Part shown: in pieces, positions 1 through 5,553 of the stretch | Numbering within the stretch: the first letter of the stretch is position 1 | Layout of the letters: each line of letters opens with the position of its first letter | NCBI GenBank assembly: GCA_937884235.1 | Contig: CALGBT010000450.1 | Coordinates: 1-5,553, forward strand | Source of the DNA: an uncultured Pseudomonadota bacterium | GTDB taxonomy: Bacteria > Myxococcota_A > UBA9042 > CAIXZC01 | Direction: 5' to 3' | Length of the DNA stretch: 5,553 nt | Notes under the pieces: model-generated | The model's database searches: none | What the model was told of the DNA's origin: nothing | What the model saw: the letters and a program-made list of their open reading frames with translations, nothing else | Translations under genes and position numbers: made by a program

Positions 1-2
1 GC

Positions 3-80
3 GACACCGTCCTTTATTGCATTGCTAAGAATAGTGAGGCAAAAGGGAGAGGACTATTGTTCGTAGAGGACTCGGCATGA
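3..80 (+). CDS. Possible C-terminal tail of an upstream gene (partial, unidentified)
   Basis: The third reading frame is open from the window edge to a TGA at 78-80. It gives about 25 residues ending in GRGLLFVEDSA. The stop overlaps the ATG of the diguanylate cyclase as ATGA, the same kind of junction seen between later genes here, and this is the main reason for proposing it. The first frame is also open, up to a TAG at 64-66, so the evidence is weak. The tail is too short to assign a family. The VEDSA ending looks superficially like the start of a response regulator receiver domain, but it sits right before a stop, so I give it no weight. If real, the upstream gene and the cyclase are translationally coupled. 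Confidence 0.3.
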   Translation, partial: DTVLYCIAKNSEAKGRGLLFVEDSA

Positions 81-988
81 CGCAAATCATTGGACTCGAT
101 TTTACCTTGCTCCAGCAAGTGCTGCATGTCCTGCCGGACGCAGCCATCGGCTGTGATGCGGAGGGCACGATTGTTTCCTGCAATCTCGAAGCCAATCGGT
201 TGGCACAGGCCAACAATGGCGATTTCCAGGGTGTCCCGCTGGCTCGCTTTCTGCCCAATGTCAGTGAGTGGCTCGAAACTGCCAGCTTTCTGGATGTCGT
301 GCGCGCCGGTGTGCTTGATGCAGAGCAGGAGATGACCACCGGGAAGGGTGCGCAGCGAATGGTGTGGACGAGCTCCAGGTTGTTAGTGCATGAGGGCAGC
401 CAGGAGCATTTCGTCGTTGTTACCTTACGAGACGTCACGGCACGGACGGCCTCCGAGTCGAGACTTCGTGAACTCTCTCTTACTGATGAGCTGACTGGAC
501 TCCGAAATCGCCGGTACCTGGACTCGGTCCTAGATTTCGAGGAAGAGCGCGCATTTCGATATGGCTTCAGACTTGTTTGCGTATTTGTCGATCTCGATCG
601 CTTCAAGGAAGTTAATGACACCTACGGTCACTATGTGGGCGATCAGGTCATTCGTGCCATTGCTGACGCTCTCAAGCAGCGTTGCCGCAGAATCGATACC
701 CTGGCGAGGTGGGGCGGCGATGAGTTTGTCATCATCATGCTGGTCAAGGAAGTTGACGACGTCGAGATCATCCTGCAAAGGCTTGCCGAGGGGGTGAGCG
801 GTAATGTGATGGAAGTTGCCGGCCATTCCCTTCAGGTCTCCCTCTCCGTTGGTGCCATTGTCAGTGCCAAGGACCAGGCCATCAACGCCCGGAAACTGAT
901 GGAGGAAGCCGACCGTCTGCTGCTCCGGGCCAAAGCCTCCGGGCGTAACCGCGTGGTGATTGAGGTGGCCGGTAGCGACTATCATTGA
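77..988 (+). CDS. PAS-GGDEF diguanylate cyclase
   Basis: This 303-residue soluble protein should condense two GTP into cyclic di-GMP. Residues about 13-122 look like a PAS sensor domain (start LPDAAIGCDAEGTIVSCN, end VVTLRDVTART). A short signalling helix leads to the GGDEF domain from LTDELTGLRNRRYL (135-148) to about residue 297. The active site looks intact: GGDEF at 213-217, metal-site D172 in VDLDRFKEVND, and substrate-side N180 and D189. The inhibitory I-site RRID (204-207) sits exactly five residues before GGDEF, so product feedback is expected. There is no signal peptide, membrane segment or EAL/HD-GYP domain, so it should be a cytoplasmic synthase only. The ATG is supported by AGAGGA at 65-70, six bases upstream. 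The PAS ligand cannot be read from the sequence. The domain call is very secure; the signal sensed and the output are unknown. Confidence 0.95.
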   Translation: MTQIIGLDFTLLQQVLHVLPDAAIGCDAEGTIVSCNLEANRLAQANNGDFQGVPLARFLPNVSEWLETASFLDVVRAGVLDAEQEMTTGKGAQRMVWTSSRLLVHEGSQEHFVVVTLRDVTARTASESRLRELSLTDELTGLRNRRYLDSVLDFEEERAFRYGFRLVCVFVDLDRFKEVNDTYGHYVGDQVIRAIADALKQRCRRIDTLARWGGDEFVIIMLVKEVDDVEIILQRLAEGVSGNVMEVAGHSLQVSLSVGAIVSAKDQAINARKLMEEADRLLLRAKASGRNRVVIEVAGSDYH

Positions 989-1013
989 TTCCGCTGCTTC
1001 TGCCGCATATAAT
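985..1013 (+). promoter_or_regulatory. Near-consensus sigma-70-type promoter for the downstream operon
   Basis: A perfect TATAAT lies at 1008-1013 and TTGATT (four of six matches to TTGACA) at 985-990, separated by exactly 17 bp. The -35 overlaps the last codons and stop of the diguanylate cyclase. Transcription would start near 1019-1022, giving a 5' leader of under 30 bases that contains the AGGAG ribosome site. The A/T-rich -10 stands out from G+C-rich surroundings. No operator repeat is evident. This promoter would drive the cysteine-rich protein, antiporter and two nucleotidyltransferases independently of the cyclase gene. Confidence 0.72.
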
Positions 1014-1035
1014 GCTGTGCGATAGCAAGCCCCAC

Positions 1036-1040
1036 AGGAG
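1036..1040 (+). promoter_or_regulatory. Ribosome binding site that fixes the start at 1048
   Basis: AGGAG lies seven bases before the ATG at 1048. The longer reading frame, from a TTG at 985, would start inside the -35 box, has no comparable ribosome site, and would put 21 extra residues in front of a typical signal peptide. Confidence 0.8.
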
Positions 1041-1047
1041 TCACGCC

Positions 1048-2520
1048 ATGGCCCGAACAAGCTCCCTGCAAAAACTGGTTGTCGGTTGGGGCGTGGTCAT
1101 GGGCGCCTTGCTTGCCGGGCCCGTTCCGGCCCAAGCTTCTGATTGCTGCACGGCTCACGCCTACGCTGGTTGCAGTGATTTCATGATCGAGATGTGCGTT
1201 TGCGCGGGCGATAGCTACTGCTGCCTCTTCGAATGGGACAATTTATGTGCGGAAGAGGTCCTGAGCATGGGCTGCGGGTCATGCGGCGGGGGGAGCGGTG
1301 GCGATTGTTGCGCTGAGCATGACAGTCCCGGTTGCAACAACGGTGCGGTGGCGTCTTGCGTGTGCAGTTGGGATGCTTTCTGTTGCCAGTCATCCTGGGA
1401 TTCCCTGTGCGTGAACGAGGTTGAGAGCTACGGTTGTGGCTCCTGTTCTGGTTGCCAGGCCAACTGCGGTGGCAAGCAATGCGGCGATGATGGCTGCGGT
1501 GGCAGCTGCGGCAGTTGCGGCGGCGGCATGAGCTGCAACGGTTCGGGGCAGTGTGTGCAAAGCTGCCTGCCAAACTGCGTCGGCAAGCAGTGCGGGGCGG
1601 ACGGCTGTGGAGGCCAGTGCGGCGCTTGCGGCCCCAGCCAGCTCTGCGACTTTAATGGCCTGTGCGTATCCAACTGCGTTCCCAACTGCGCCAACAAGCA
1701 GTGTGGGGCGGATGGATGTGGCGGGGAGTGTGGCCAGTGCGGCTTCGGCGAGATTTGTGATTTCGGTACCTGCAAGTCCATGTGCCAGGCTGATTGCACC
1801 GGCAAGACCTGCGGTCCCGACGGCTGTGGCGGCGAGTGCGGGACTTGTGGCGTGGGTCAGTTCTGTACTGCCCAAGGCCTTTGCCAGGGGGGGTGTACCC
1901 CCAATTGCAACGGCAAACAGTGTGGTTCAGACGGCTGTGGCGGAGTGTGCGGCAGCTGCGGCTTTGGCATGGGCTGCAACGCCCAGGGGCTATGTGTGGC
2001 AGAGTGCCCCAAACAATGTGATGGGAAGGAGTGCGGTCCCGATGGCTGCGGCGGAACTTGCGGTGACTGTGCTGCCGGCTGGGTTTGTGGCACTGGCGGT
2101 CTGTGCGAAACCGCATCGCCTGATTGCGTTGCCCAATGTGGCCAGAAGGAATGTGGTCCCGACGGTTGCGGCGGTTCTTGCGGTGCCTGCGGCTTCGAAT
2201 CAGTTTGCGGGGGCAATGGCTATTGCGTGGATGCGGCCGATGGCTCTCCTGCCGAGGGGGATGCCTGGACCGGAGATGACGAGTCTGGGTGGGAGGGAAC
2301 CGGCTCTGCGGAACCGGGGCAAACCAGTACCGGACCGTGCCTGGCAGGGGAGAAACTATGGTATGGCAAGTGCTTGCCCGAGTCGTCCCTGATGCCCGGT
2401 GATGATGTGGCCGGGGACGGCGGTTGCCGCTCCCAGGCCGGTGGGAATCCGCTGGCACTGAGTTTGTTTATCATATTGCTTGGCATGCTGTTCTGCCTGC
2501 GTCGTATCAGCCATTCATGA
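1048..2520 (+). CDS. Secreted cysteine-rich repeat protein with MYXO-CTERM-like anchor
   Basis: This is a 490-residue exported protein of unknown function with 80 cysteines, none of them in the signal peptide. Residues 1-30 are a Sec signal peptide with basic R3 and K9, a hydrophobic core at 10-24 and cleavage after AQA (28-30). There is no lipobox. Two modules at 33-79 and 87-133 have ten cysteines each in identical spacing. Seven repeats at 136-393 have eight cysteines each around a GKxCGxDGCGGxCGxC core. An acidic Gly/Ser/Asp/Glu-rich linker follows (about 394-430), then two cysteines (431, 442). The C-terminus is GDGGC (456-460), a hydrophobic helix (about 467-484) and LRRISHS. The even cysteine count and export suggest a disulfide-rich cell-surface protein. 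No catalytic motif is visible, so adhesion, binding or a structural role are all guesses. It is first in a coupled operon, and its stop overlaps the antiporter start. Confidence 0.93.
   Translation: MARTSSLQKLVVGWGVVMGALLAGPVPAQASDCCTAHAYAGCSDFMIEMCVCAGDSYCCLFEWDNLCAEEVLSMGCGSCGGGSGGDCCAEHDSPGCNNGAVASCVCSWDAFCCQSSWDSLCVNEVESYGCGSCSGCQANCGGKQCGDDGCGGSCGSCGGGMSCNGSGQCVQSCLPNCVGKQCGADGCGGQCGACGPSQLCDFNGLCVSNCVPNCANKQCGADGCGGECGQCGFGEICDFGTCKSMCQADCTGKTCGPDGCGGECGTCGVGQFCTAQGLCQGGCTPNCNGKQCGSDGCGGVCGSCGFGMGCNAQGLCVAECPKQCDGKECGPDGCGGTCGDCAAGWVCGTGGLCETASPDCVAQCGQKECGPDGCGGSCGACGFESVCGGNGYCVDAADGSPAEGDAWTGDDESGWEGTGSAEPGQTSTGPCLAGEKLWYGKCLPESSLMPGDDVAGDGGCRSQAGGNPLALSLFIILLGMLFCLRRISHS
1144..1446 (+). 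repeat. Two tandem 10-cysteine modules
   Basis: Residues 33-79 and 87-133 of the cysteine-rich protein share one pattern: CC, x7, C, x7, C-x-C, x5, CC, x7, C, x8, C-x2-C. The cysteine spacing is identical in both copies. Shared non-cysteine landmarks include H after the first CC, CVC, the D before the second CC, W-D between CC and the next C, and the final GCGSC. A Gly/Ser linker separates the copies. I recall similar modules in myxobacterial surface proteins; no function follows from that. Confidence 0.88.
1453..2226 (+). repeat. Seven tandem 8-cysteine repeats (about 111 bp each)
   Basis: The units begin at 1453, 1564, 1675, 1783, 1894, 2005 and 2125 (residues C136, C173, C210, C246, C283, C320, C360). 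Each follows C-x3-C-x4-C-x4-C-x3-C-x2-C-x5-C-x5-C, with the core CGxDGCGGxCGxC. The third unit is one residue shorter before its last cysteine, and the linker before the seventh is longer. Codon third positions differ between copies (for example GGC/GGT, TGC/TGT, GAC/GAT) while the residues stay the same. This shows the repeats are conserved at protein level and are not a recent DNA duplication. Confidence 0.93.
2419..2517 (+). other. C-terminal sorting signal, MYXO-CTERM-like
   Basis: The last 33 residues of the cysteine-rich protein read GGC (458-460), a short polar/Gly stretch, a hydrophobic helix (about 467-484) and LRRISHS. This three-part layout of an invariant Cys, one membrane helix and a short Arg-rich tail is that of MYXO-CTERM tails, which are thought to be processed at the cysteine by a dedicated membrane protease (myxosortase). 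The processing enzyme is not in this window. A plain C-terminal membrane anchor is the alternative. Confidence 0.72.
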
Positions 2521-4232
2521 AGTTCGCTGAGTTCCCGAGTCTTCGCCAGTTATCCCCACGTATTCTGCTGACTCTCTTGCTGGGGGGAGCGCTCTTTCTG
2601 GCGGGCATGGTCGCACCGGCGGGGAAGGGTGGCATGCTCGTGGCGGGGGGACCCTTTGCGCTTCTGCCACCATTTCTTGCCATTGCCATTGCCATTGTCT
2701 GGCGGCGCATTCTTGTGGCGCTGCTGCTGGGGATCTTTGGCGGGGCGCTGCTGCTCTCTGGTGGAAACCCCCTGGTTGCAGCGCATACCACCGCAGTGGA
2801 GTTCGTGGGGGCCACTGCCATTGACCCGGAGAACCTCTATCTTTTCGCCTTCACCCTCTCCCTCATGGGCATGGTGGGTGTGCTCATCAAGTGTGGGGGC
2901 ATTGCCGGACTGGTGCGGGCCATGGCGCGCTTTGCTCGAGGCCGGCGGTCCACTCAGGCCGTGGTGGGCCTCATGGGTACCGCGGTCTTCTTCGATGACT
3001 ATGCGAACTCCGTGGTGGTGGGCAGCAGTGCGCGGGCGATAACGGACCGCGCCTGGATCTCGCGTGAGAAGCTGGCCTATATCGTTGACTCCACCGCGGC
3101 CCCGGTGGCATCGGTGGCCATTATTTCTACCTGGATTGGCATCGAAATAGGCTTACTCGATGCCGAGATGGAGCACCTGTCAACCATCGCCAATTCTGGC
3201 TATGGGGTCTTCATCAGCCTGATTCCGTTGCGGTTTTACTGTCTATTCACCCTGGCAACGGTTTTCACCGTGGCGCTATCCGGGCGCGATTTTGGGCCGA
3301 TGCTGACGGCTGAACGCCGTGCGGCGAAGGGCCAGCTGATGAGGCCGGGGGCGCGTCTTTTGTCGACTTCGTCCTTTCAGAAACTTGCTATGAAGAAGGG
3401 CGCCCCGGCGCGCGCACTCAATGGGTGGCTTCCCATTGCGCTGGTGCTGGGCTTCATCCTGGCCAGCTTCTTTGTGGTTGGTGCCAGCAACCTGGCTGCT
3501 GACGGGATTGCGGTTTCTCCCTTCACCCTGACTGGCTGGAGCGACGCTTTCGGCGCCATGACCAGCACGGGACTGTTGCTCACTTGCGCGGGCGTGGTTG
3601 GCTCCGTTGCTGCCCTCGGGTTGGCGCTGTCGCAGCGGATTCTCAGCTGGCGAGAGGCCCTGGGGGCATGGGTGGCTGGTGCACGCAGCATGGTGGGAGC
3701 CATCGCTCTCCTGATCCTGGCCATGACCCTGCGCAAGGTTACCGACAGTGACCACCTGCAGTTGGCTCAATACGCCCAGACGGTATTGGGCGGGGCGGAT
3801 GTCCTGTGGATCCCCATTACGGTCTTCCTGGTGGCTTCGCTGATTGCCTTTAGTACCGGCACCTCTTACGGCACCATGGGGATTCTGATCCCGGTGGCGG
3901 TGGAGTTAGCATCCCGCAGCGGCGATCCGATGATTCTTCTGCTGGCAACGGGGGCAGTGCTTGATGGAGCAGTCTTCGGTGACCACTGTTCTCCCATCAG
4001 CGATACCACGGTTCTCTCTTCGGTTGGTAGCTCTTGCGACCATCTGGACCATGTTAAGACACAGGCGCCCTACGCATTTCTGTCGATGCTCGTGGCAGCA
4101 TCCTTCGGCTATCTCCTGTTGCCTATTTTCGGGGCTCCCCTTACAGTTGTTTATGGTGGCGGCATGGTGACTCTGCTGGTGGTCATCTTTGTTGTCGGCA
4201 GGCGAACTAACGTTACTTTTGGGAGTGGCTGA
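2517..4232 (+). CDS. NhaC-family Na+/H+ antiporter
   Basis: This 571-residue inner-membrane protein has roughly 11-13 hydrophobic segments and should exchange sodium for protons. Family signatures are strong: FFDDYANSVVVGSSARAITD (158-177), TAAPVASVAIISTWIG (193-208), FSTGTSYGTMGILIPVA (445-461), and GDHCSPISDTTVLSS (488-502) followed by DHLDHVKTQAPYA (508-520). A basic hydrophilic stretch at about 262-300 is probably a cytoplasmic loop and makes it somewhat longer than the shorter NhaC proteins. The start chosen is the ATG at 2517, which overlaps the preceding stop as ATGA. No clear Shine-Dalgarno precedes it, so translation probably depends on ribosomes finishing the cysteine-rich gene. A TTG at 2424 would extend the frame but overlaps the preceding gene by almost 100 bases without support. 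Other substrates of this superfamily, such as amino or carboxylic acids, cannot be excluded. Confidence 0.92.
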   Translation: MKFAEFPSLRQLSPRILLTLLLGGALFLAGMVAPAGKGGMLVAGGPFALLPPFLAIAIAIVWRRILVALLLGIFGGALLLSGGNPLVAAHTTAVEFVGATAIDPENLYLFAFTLSLMGMVGVLIKCGGIAGLVRAMARFARGRRSTQAVVGLMGTAVFFDDYANSVVVGSSARAITDRAWISREKLAYIVDSTAAPVASVAIISTWIGIEIGLLDAEMEHLSTIANSGYGVFISLIPLRFYCLFTLATVFTVALSGRDFGPMLTAERRAAKGQLMRPGARLLSTSSFQKLAMKKGAPARALNGWLPIALVLGFILASFFVVGASNLAADGIAVSPFTLTGWSDAFGAMTSTGLLLTCAGVVGSVAALGLALSQRILSWREALGAWVAGARSMVGAIALLILAMTLRKVTDSDHLQLAQYAQTVLGGADVLWIPITVFLVASLIAFSTGTSYGTMGILIPVAVELASRSGDPMILLLATGAVLDGAVFGDHCSPISDTTVLSSVGSSCDHLDHVKTQAPYAFLSMLVAASFGYLLLPIFGAPLTVVYGGGMVTLLVVIFVVGRRTNVTFGSG

Positions 4233-5494
4233 TGCGCAACCTCGCAGCTTATGTTCTGGCCGGTGGAAGGGTGATGGAGACGGGGGTGCTGACACATCGG
4301 CGCGCCAAGGCCGCGGTACCCTTCGCCGGGCACTACCGGATCATCGACTTCGCCATGTCCAATCTCGCGGCTTCCGGTATCGACCGGGTTGGAGTGCTCT
4401 CCCAGTATCGGCCATCATCGCTCATGGACCACGTTGCCACGGGGGAACCCTGGGGCCTCATCGGCCGGGGCAGGGAGGTGCGTATCCTCTCACCATTCCA
4501 GGCCGAGAATGCCGTGGACTGGTATCGTGGGACTGCCGATGCAGTCCACCAGAATCTGGGTTTTCTAGAGGGGGAAGAGCATGTCCTCATCGTCTCTGGG
4601 GACCACATATATCAGATGGACTATGGCAAACTCATTGAGCGTCACGTTGCCAGTGGCGCCGATGCGACAATGGTTTTCAAGCACCTCCCCGAGGTTCGCC
4701 GGCGCTTCGGCAACGGACTCATCGACGGGGATGGGTGGGTCACCAAATACCTGGAGAAGCCAGATGCCCCCCTGAGCGACCTCGGTTCTCTGACCATTTT
4801 CATTTTCCGGCGGGCGGCCCTGGTGGAACAGCTGGAGAAGCTCTTCAGGACCACCCCGACGCGCTTCCACATCTATGAGACAGTGGTTCCTGAGTTGGTC
4901 CGTCAGGGTCGGGTCCAGGGGCTCATTTTCGACGACTACTGGGCATATGCTCGTACGGTGGACGATTACTACGAAGCTTCCATGGATCTGGTGACTCCCG
5001 GTTCCGGGCTTTCCCTTGACCAATGGGAGGTGCACACCAACCCGGAGCAGTCCGGCATTGGCGCCACTCCCCGGGCTTTCATCGGCAAGGAGGCTGATGT
5101 CAGGGAATCTCGGCTCTCCCCCGGTGCGGTAGTGCATGGCCGGGTGCACGGCTCCATTCTTAGTCCCGGAGTAGTGGTTGAGGCCGGGGCGGAGGTAGTC
5201 GGGTCTGTGCTCCTGCATGGCGTCCGCGTTGAGGCTGGGGCGCGGGTTACGCGAGCCATAGTTGACAAGCACGTGCTCATTGCCGCAAGGGCCGTGGTGG
5301 GTCACGGAGAGGCCGCAGTGGCAAGCTGTACGCTGCCAGAATACCAGCGCGGCGGCGTCACTGTTATCGGCCGCAATACGGCCATTGGGGTTGGTTGTGT
5401 GGTCGGTGCCAATTGTCAAATTGCCGCCGACTATGAGTTGGCGGCAGGCACTACAGTGCCCGACGGCGGTTCTCGGGGAGGTGTCACATGCTGA
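4232..5494 (+). CDS. GlgC-like ADP-glucose pyrophosphorylase homologue, probably a non-catalytic subunit
   Basis: This 420-residue protein has the GlgC layout: a nucleotidyltransferase domain (about 1-260) and a left-handed beta-helix of hexapeptide repeats (about 283-410). Conserved GlgC landmarks include RRAKAAVPFAGHYRIIDFAM (23-42), WYRGTADAV (97-105), GDHIYQMDY (123-131, D124 matching E. coli D142) and EKP (175-177, K176 matching K195). Two active-site motifs are altered. The nucleotide loop reads LAGGRVMETGVLT instead of GGRGTRLxxLT, placing E16 at E. coli R32. The WRDVGT metal motif is replaced by YWAYART (236-242), placing Y239 at D276. I infer a regulatory partner like GlgD or the plant large subunit, acting with the next gene; reduced or altered activity is the alternative. 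GGGAG at 4221-4225 and the TGATG overlap support the start. Confidence 0.88.
   Translation: MRNLAAYVLAGGRVMETGVLTHRRAKAAVPFAGHYRIIDFAMSNLAASGIDRVGVLSQYRPSSLMDHVATGEPWGLIGRGREVRILSPFQAENAVDWYRGTADAVHQNLGFLEGEEHVLIVSGDHIYQMDYGKLIERHVASGADATMVFKHLPEVRRRFGNGLIDGDGWVTKYLEKPDAPLSDLGSLTIFIFRRAALVEQLEKLFRTTPTRFHIYETVVPELVRQGRVQGLIFDDYWAYARTVDDYYEASMDLVTPGSGLSLDQWEVHTNPEQSGIGATPRAFIGKEADVRESRLSPGAVVHGRVHGSILSPGVVVEAGAEVVGSVLLHGVRVEAGARVTRAIVDKHVLIAARAVVGHGEAAVASCTLPEYQRGGVTVIGRNTAIGVGCVVGANCQIAADYELAAGTTVPDGGSRGGVTC
5475..5481 (+). promoter_or_regulatory. Strong ribosome binding site inside the preceding gene
   Basis: GGGGAGG lies six bases before the ATG at 5488, within the last codons of the degenerate GlgC-like gene. 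It fixes the start of the second nucleotidyltransferase and supports deliberate co-expression of the two proteins. Confidence 0.75.
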
Positions 5495-5553
5495 AAACGC
5501 TGGTCTTGCTCCTCGCCGGTGGCCGTGGCACCAGATTGAACATCCTCGGGGCG
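5488..5553 (+). CDS. Canonical-loop nucleotidyltransferase, probably catalytic GlgC (partial)
   Basis: Only 22 codons are in the window; the gene continues past the right edge. They read as a hydrophobic first strand followed by LAGGRGTRLNILGA, the intact nucleotide-binding signature of the sugar-1-phosphate nucleotidyltransferase fold. Unlike the preceding gene, it keeps Gly-Thr-Arg-Leu. It overlaps that gene by seven bases (ATGCTGA) and has a strong ribosome site. Next to a GlgC-like partner, the best reading is glucose-1-phosphate adenylyltransferase, making ADP-glucose from ATP and glucose-1-phosphate for glycogen or related alpha-glucans. RmlA-, GalU- or GlmU-type enzymes share the motif and cannot be excluded from this fragment. 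Confidence 0.8.
   Translation, partial: MLKTLVLLLAGGRGTRLNILGA

Noticed and set aside
985..1047. TTG start at 985 adding 21 residues to the Cys-rich protein
   Set aside because: It overlaps the -35 element, lacks a ribosome site, and would bury the signal peptide behind a His/Pro/Cys-containing extension.
989..1047. Transcription terminator between the cyclase and the Cys-rich gene
   Set aside because: I see no GC-rich inverted repeat followed by a T run; the space is taken by the promoter and ribosome site.
1453..2226. Possible CRISPR-like or DNA satellite array with a period of about 111 bp
   Set aside because: The period is a multiple of three, the copies differ at synonymous sites, and the whole array is in frame in one protein. 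There are no short identical repeats with unique spacers.
1553..2392. 279-residue Ala-rich open frame on the + strand in another frame
   Set aside because: It lies wholly inside the Cys-rich gene. Its composition follows from reading GCGGC-type repeats one base out, and no family features are visible.
1652..2458. Long open frames on the - strand under the Cys-rich gene (also 1390-1875, 1428-1805, 1857-2216)
   Set aside because: They are shadows of the repeats: TGC/GGC-rich codons rarely give stops in other frames. Their products are low-complexity Ala/His/Pro/Arg-rich or repetitive, and the + strand product has a signal peptide, repeats and an anchor.
3276..3770. Open frames on the - strand inside the antiporter and GlgC-like genes (for example 3276-3770 and 4565-5419)
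   Set aside because: The + strand frames carry unmistakable family motifs throughout, and the opposite-strand products show none.
4208..4215. Short palindrome TAACGTTA before the GlgC-like gene
   Set aside because: It is eight bases, inside the antiporter coding sequence, with no second copy or promoter nearby; this is expected by chance.

Overview
The window is a compact, G+C-rich bacterial segment with every supported gene on the + strand. It most resembles Myxococcota or a related lineage of the former Deltaproteobacteria. The best lineage evidence is the secreted protein at 1048-2520. It has two different cysteine-rich repeat families typical of such genomes and ends in Gly-Gly-Cys, one hydrophobic helix and a short Arg tail, which matches the MYXO-CTERM type of sorting signal. 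This assignment rests on pattern recognition, not on a database search.

Layout: (1) the first 80 bases probably hold the tail of an upstream gene, whose TGA overlaps the next ATG. (2) 77-988 encodes a PAS-GGDEF diguanylate cyclase with intact catalytic and inhibitory sites. (3) A near-consensus sigma-70-type promoter (TTGATT, 17 bp, TATAAT) lies across the end of that gene at 985-1013. (4) 1048-2520 encodes a 490-residue exported protein with 80 cysteines, built from two 10-Cys modules, seven 8-Cys repeats, an acidic linker and the C-terminal sorting signal. (5) 2517-4232 encodes an NhaC-family Na+/H+ antiporter. (6) 4232-5494 encodes a GlgC-like ADP-glucose pyrophosphorylase homologue that has lost key nucleotide-loop and metal-site residues. 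(7) 5488-5553 is the start of a second nucleotidyltransferase with the intact GGRGTRL signature; it runs off the window.

From the promoter onward the genes overlap head to tail (ATGA, TGATG, ATGCTGA), so they look like one translationally coupled operon. The last two genes probably form a pair in which a degenerate subunit regulates a catalytic one, as in GlgC/GlgD or the plant large/small subunits of ADP-glucose pyrophosphorylase. That would place glycogen or another alpha-glucan precursor as a product of the operon. Why a cysteine-rich surface protein and a sodium/proton antiporter share the transcript is not explained by the sequence. The diguanylate cyclase may be a separate unit, because the promoter starts where it ends, but no terminator separates them.

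There is no RNA gene, mobile element, CRISPR array or gene-free stretch longer than about 60 bases. The most notable items are the degenerate/canonical GlgC tandem and the 80-cysteine surface protein.
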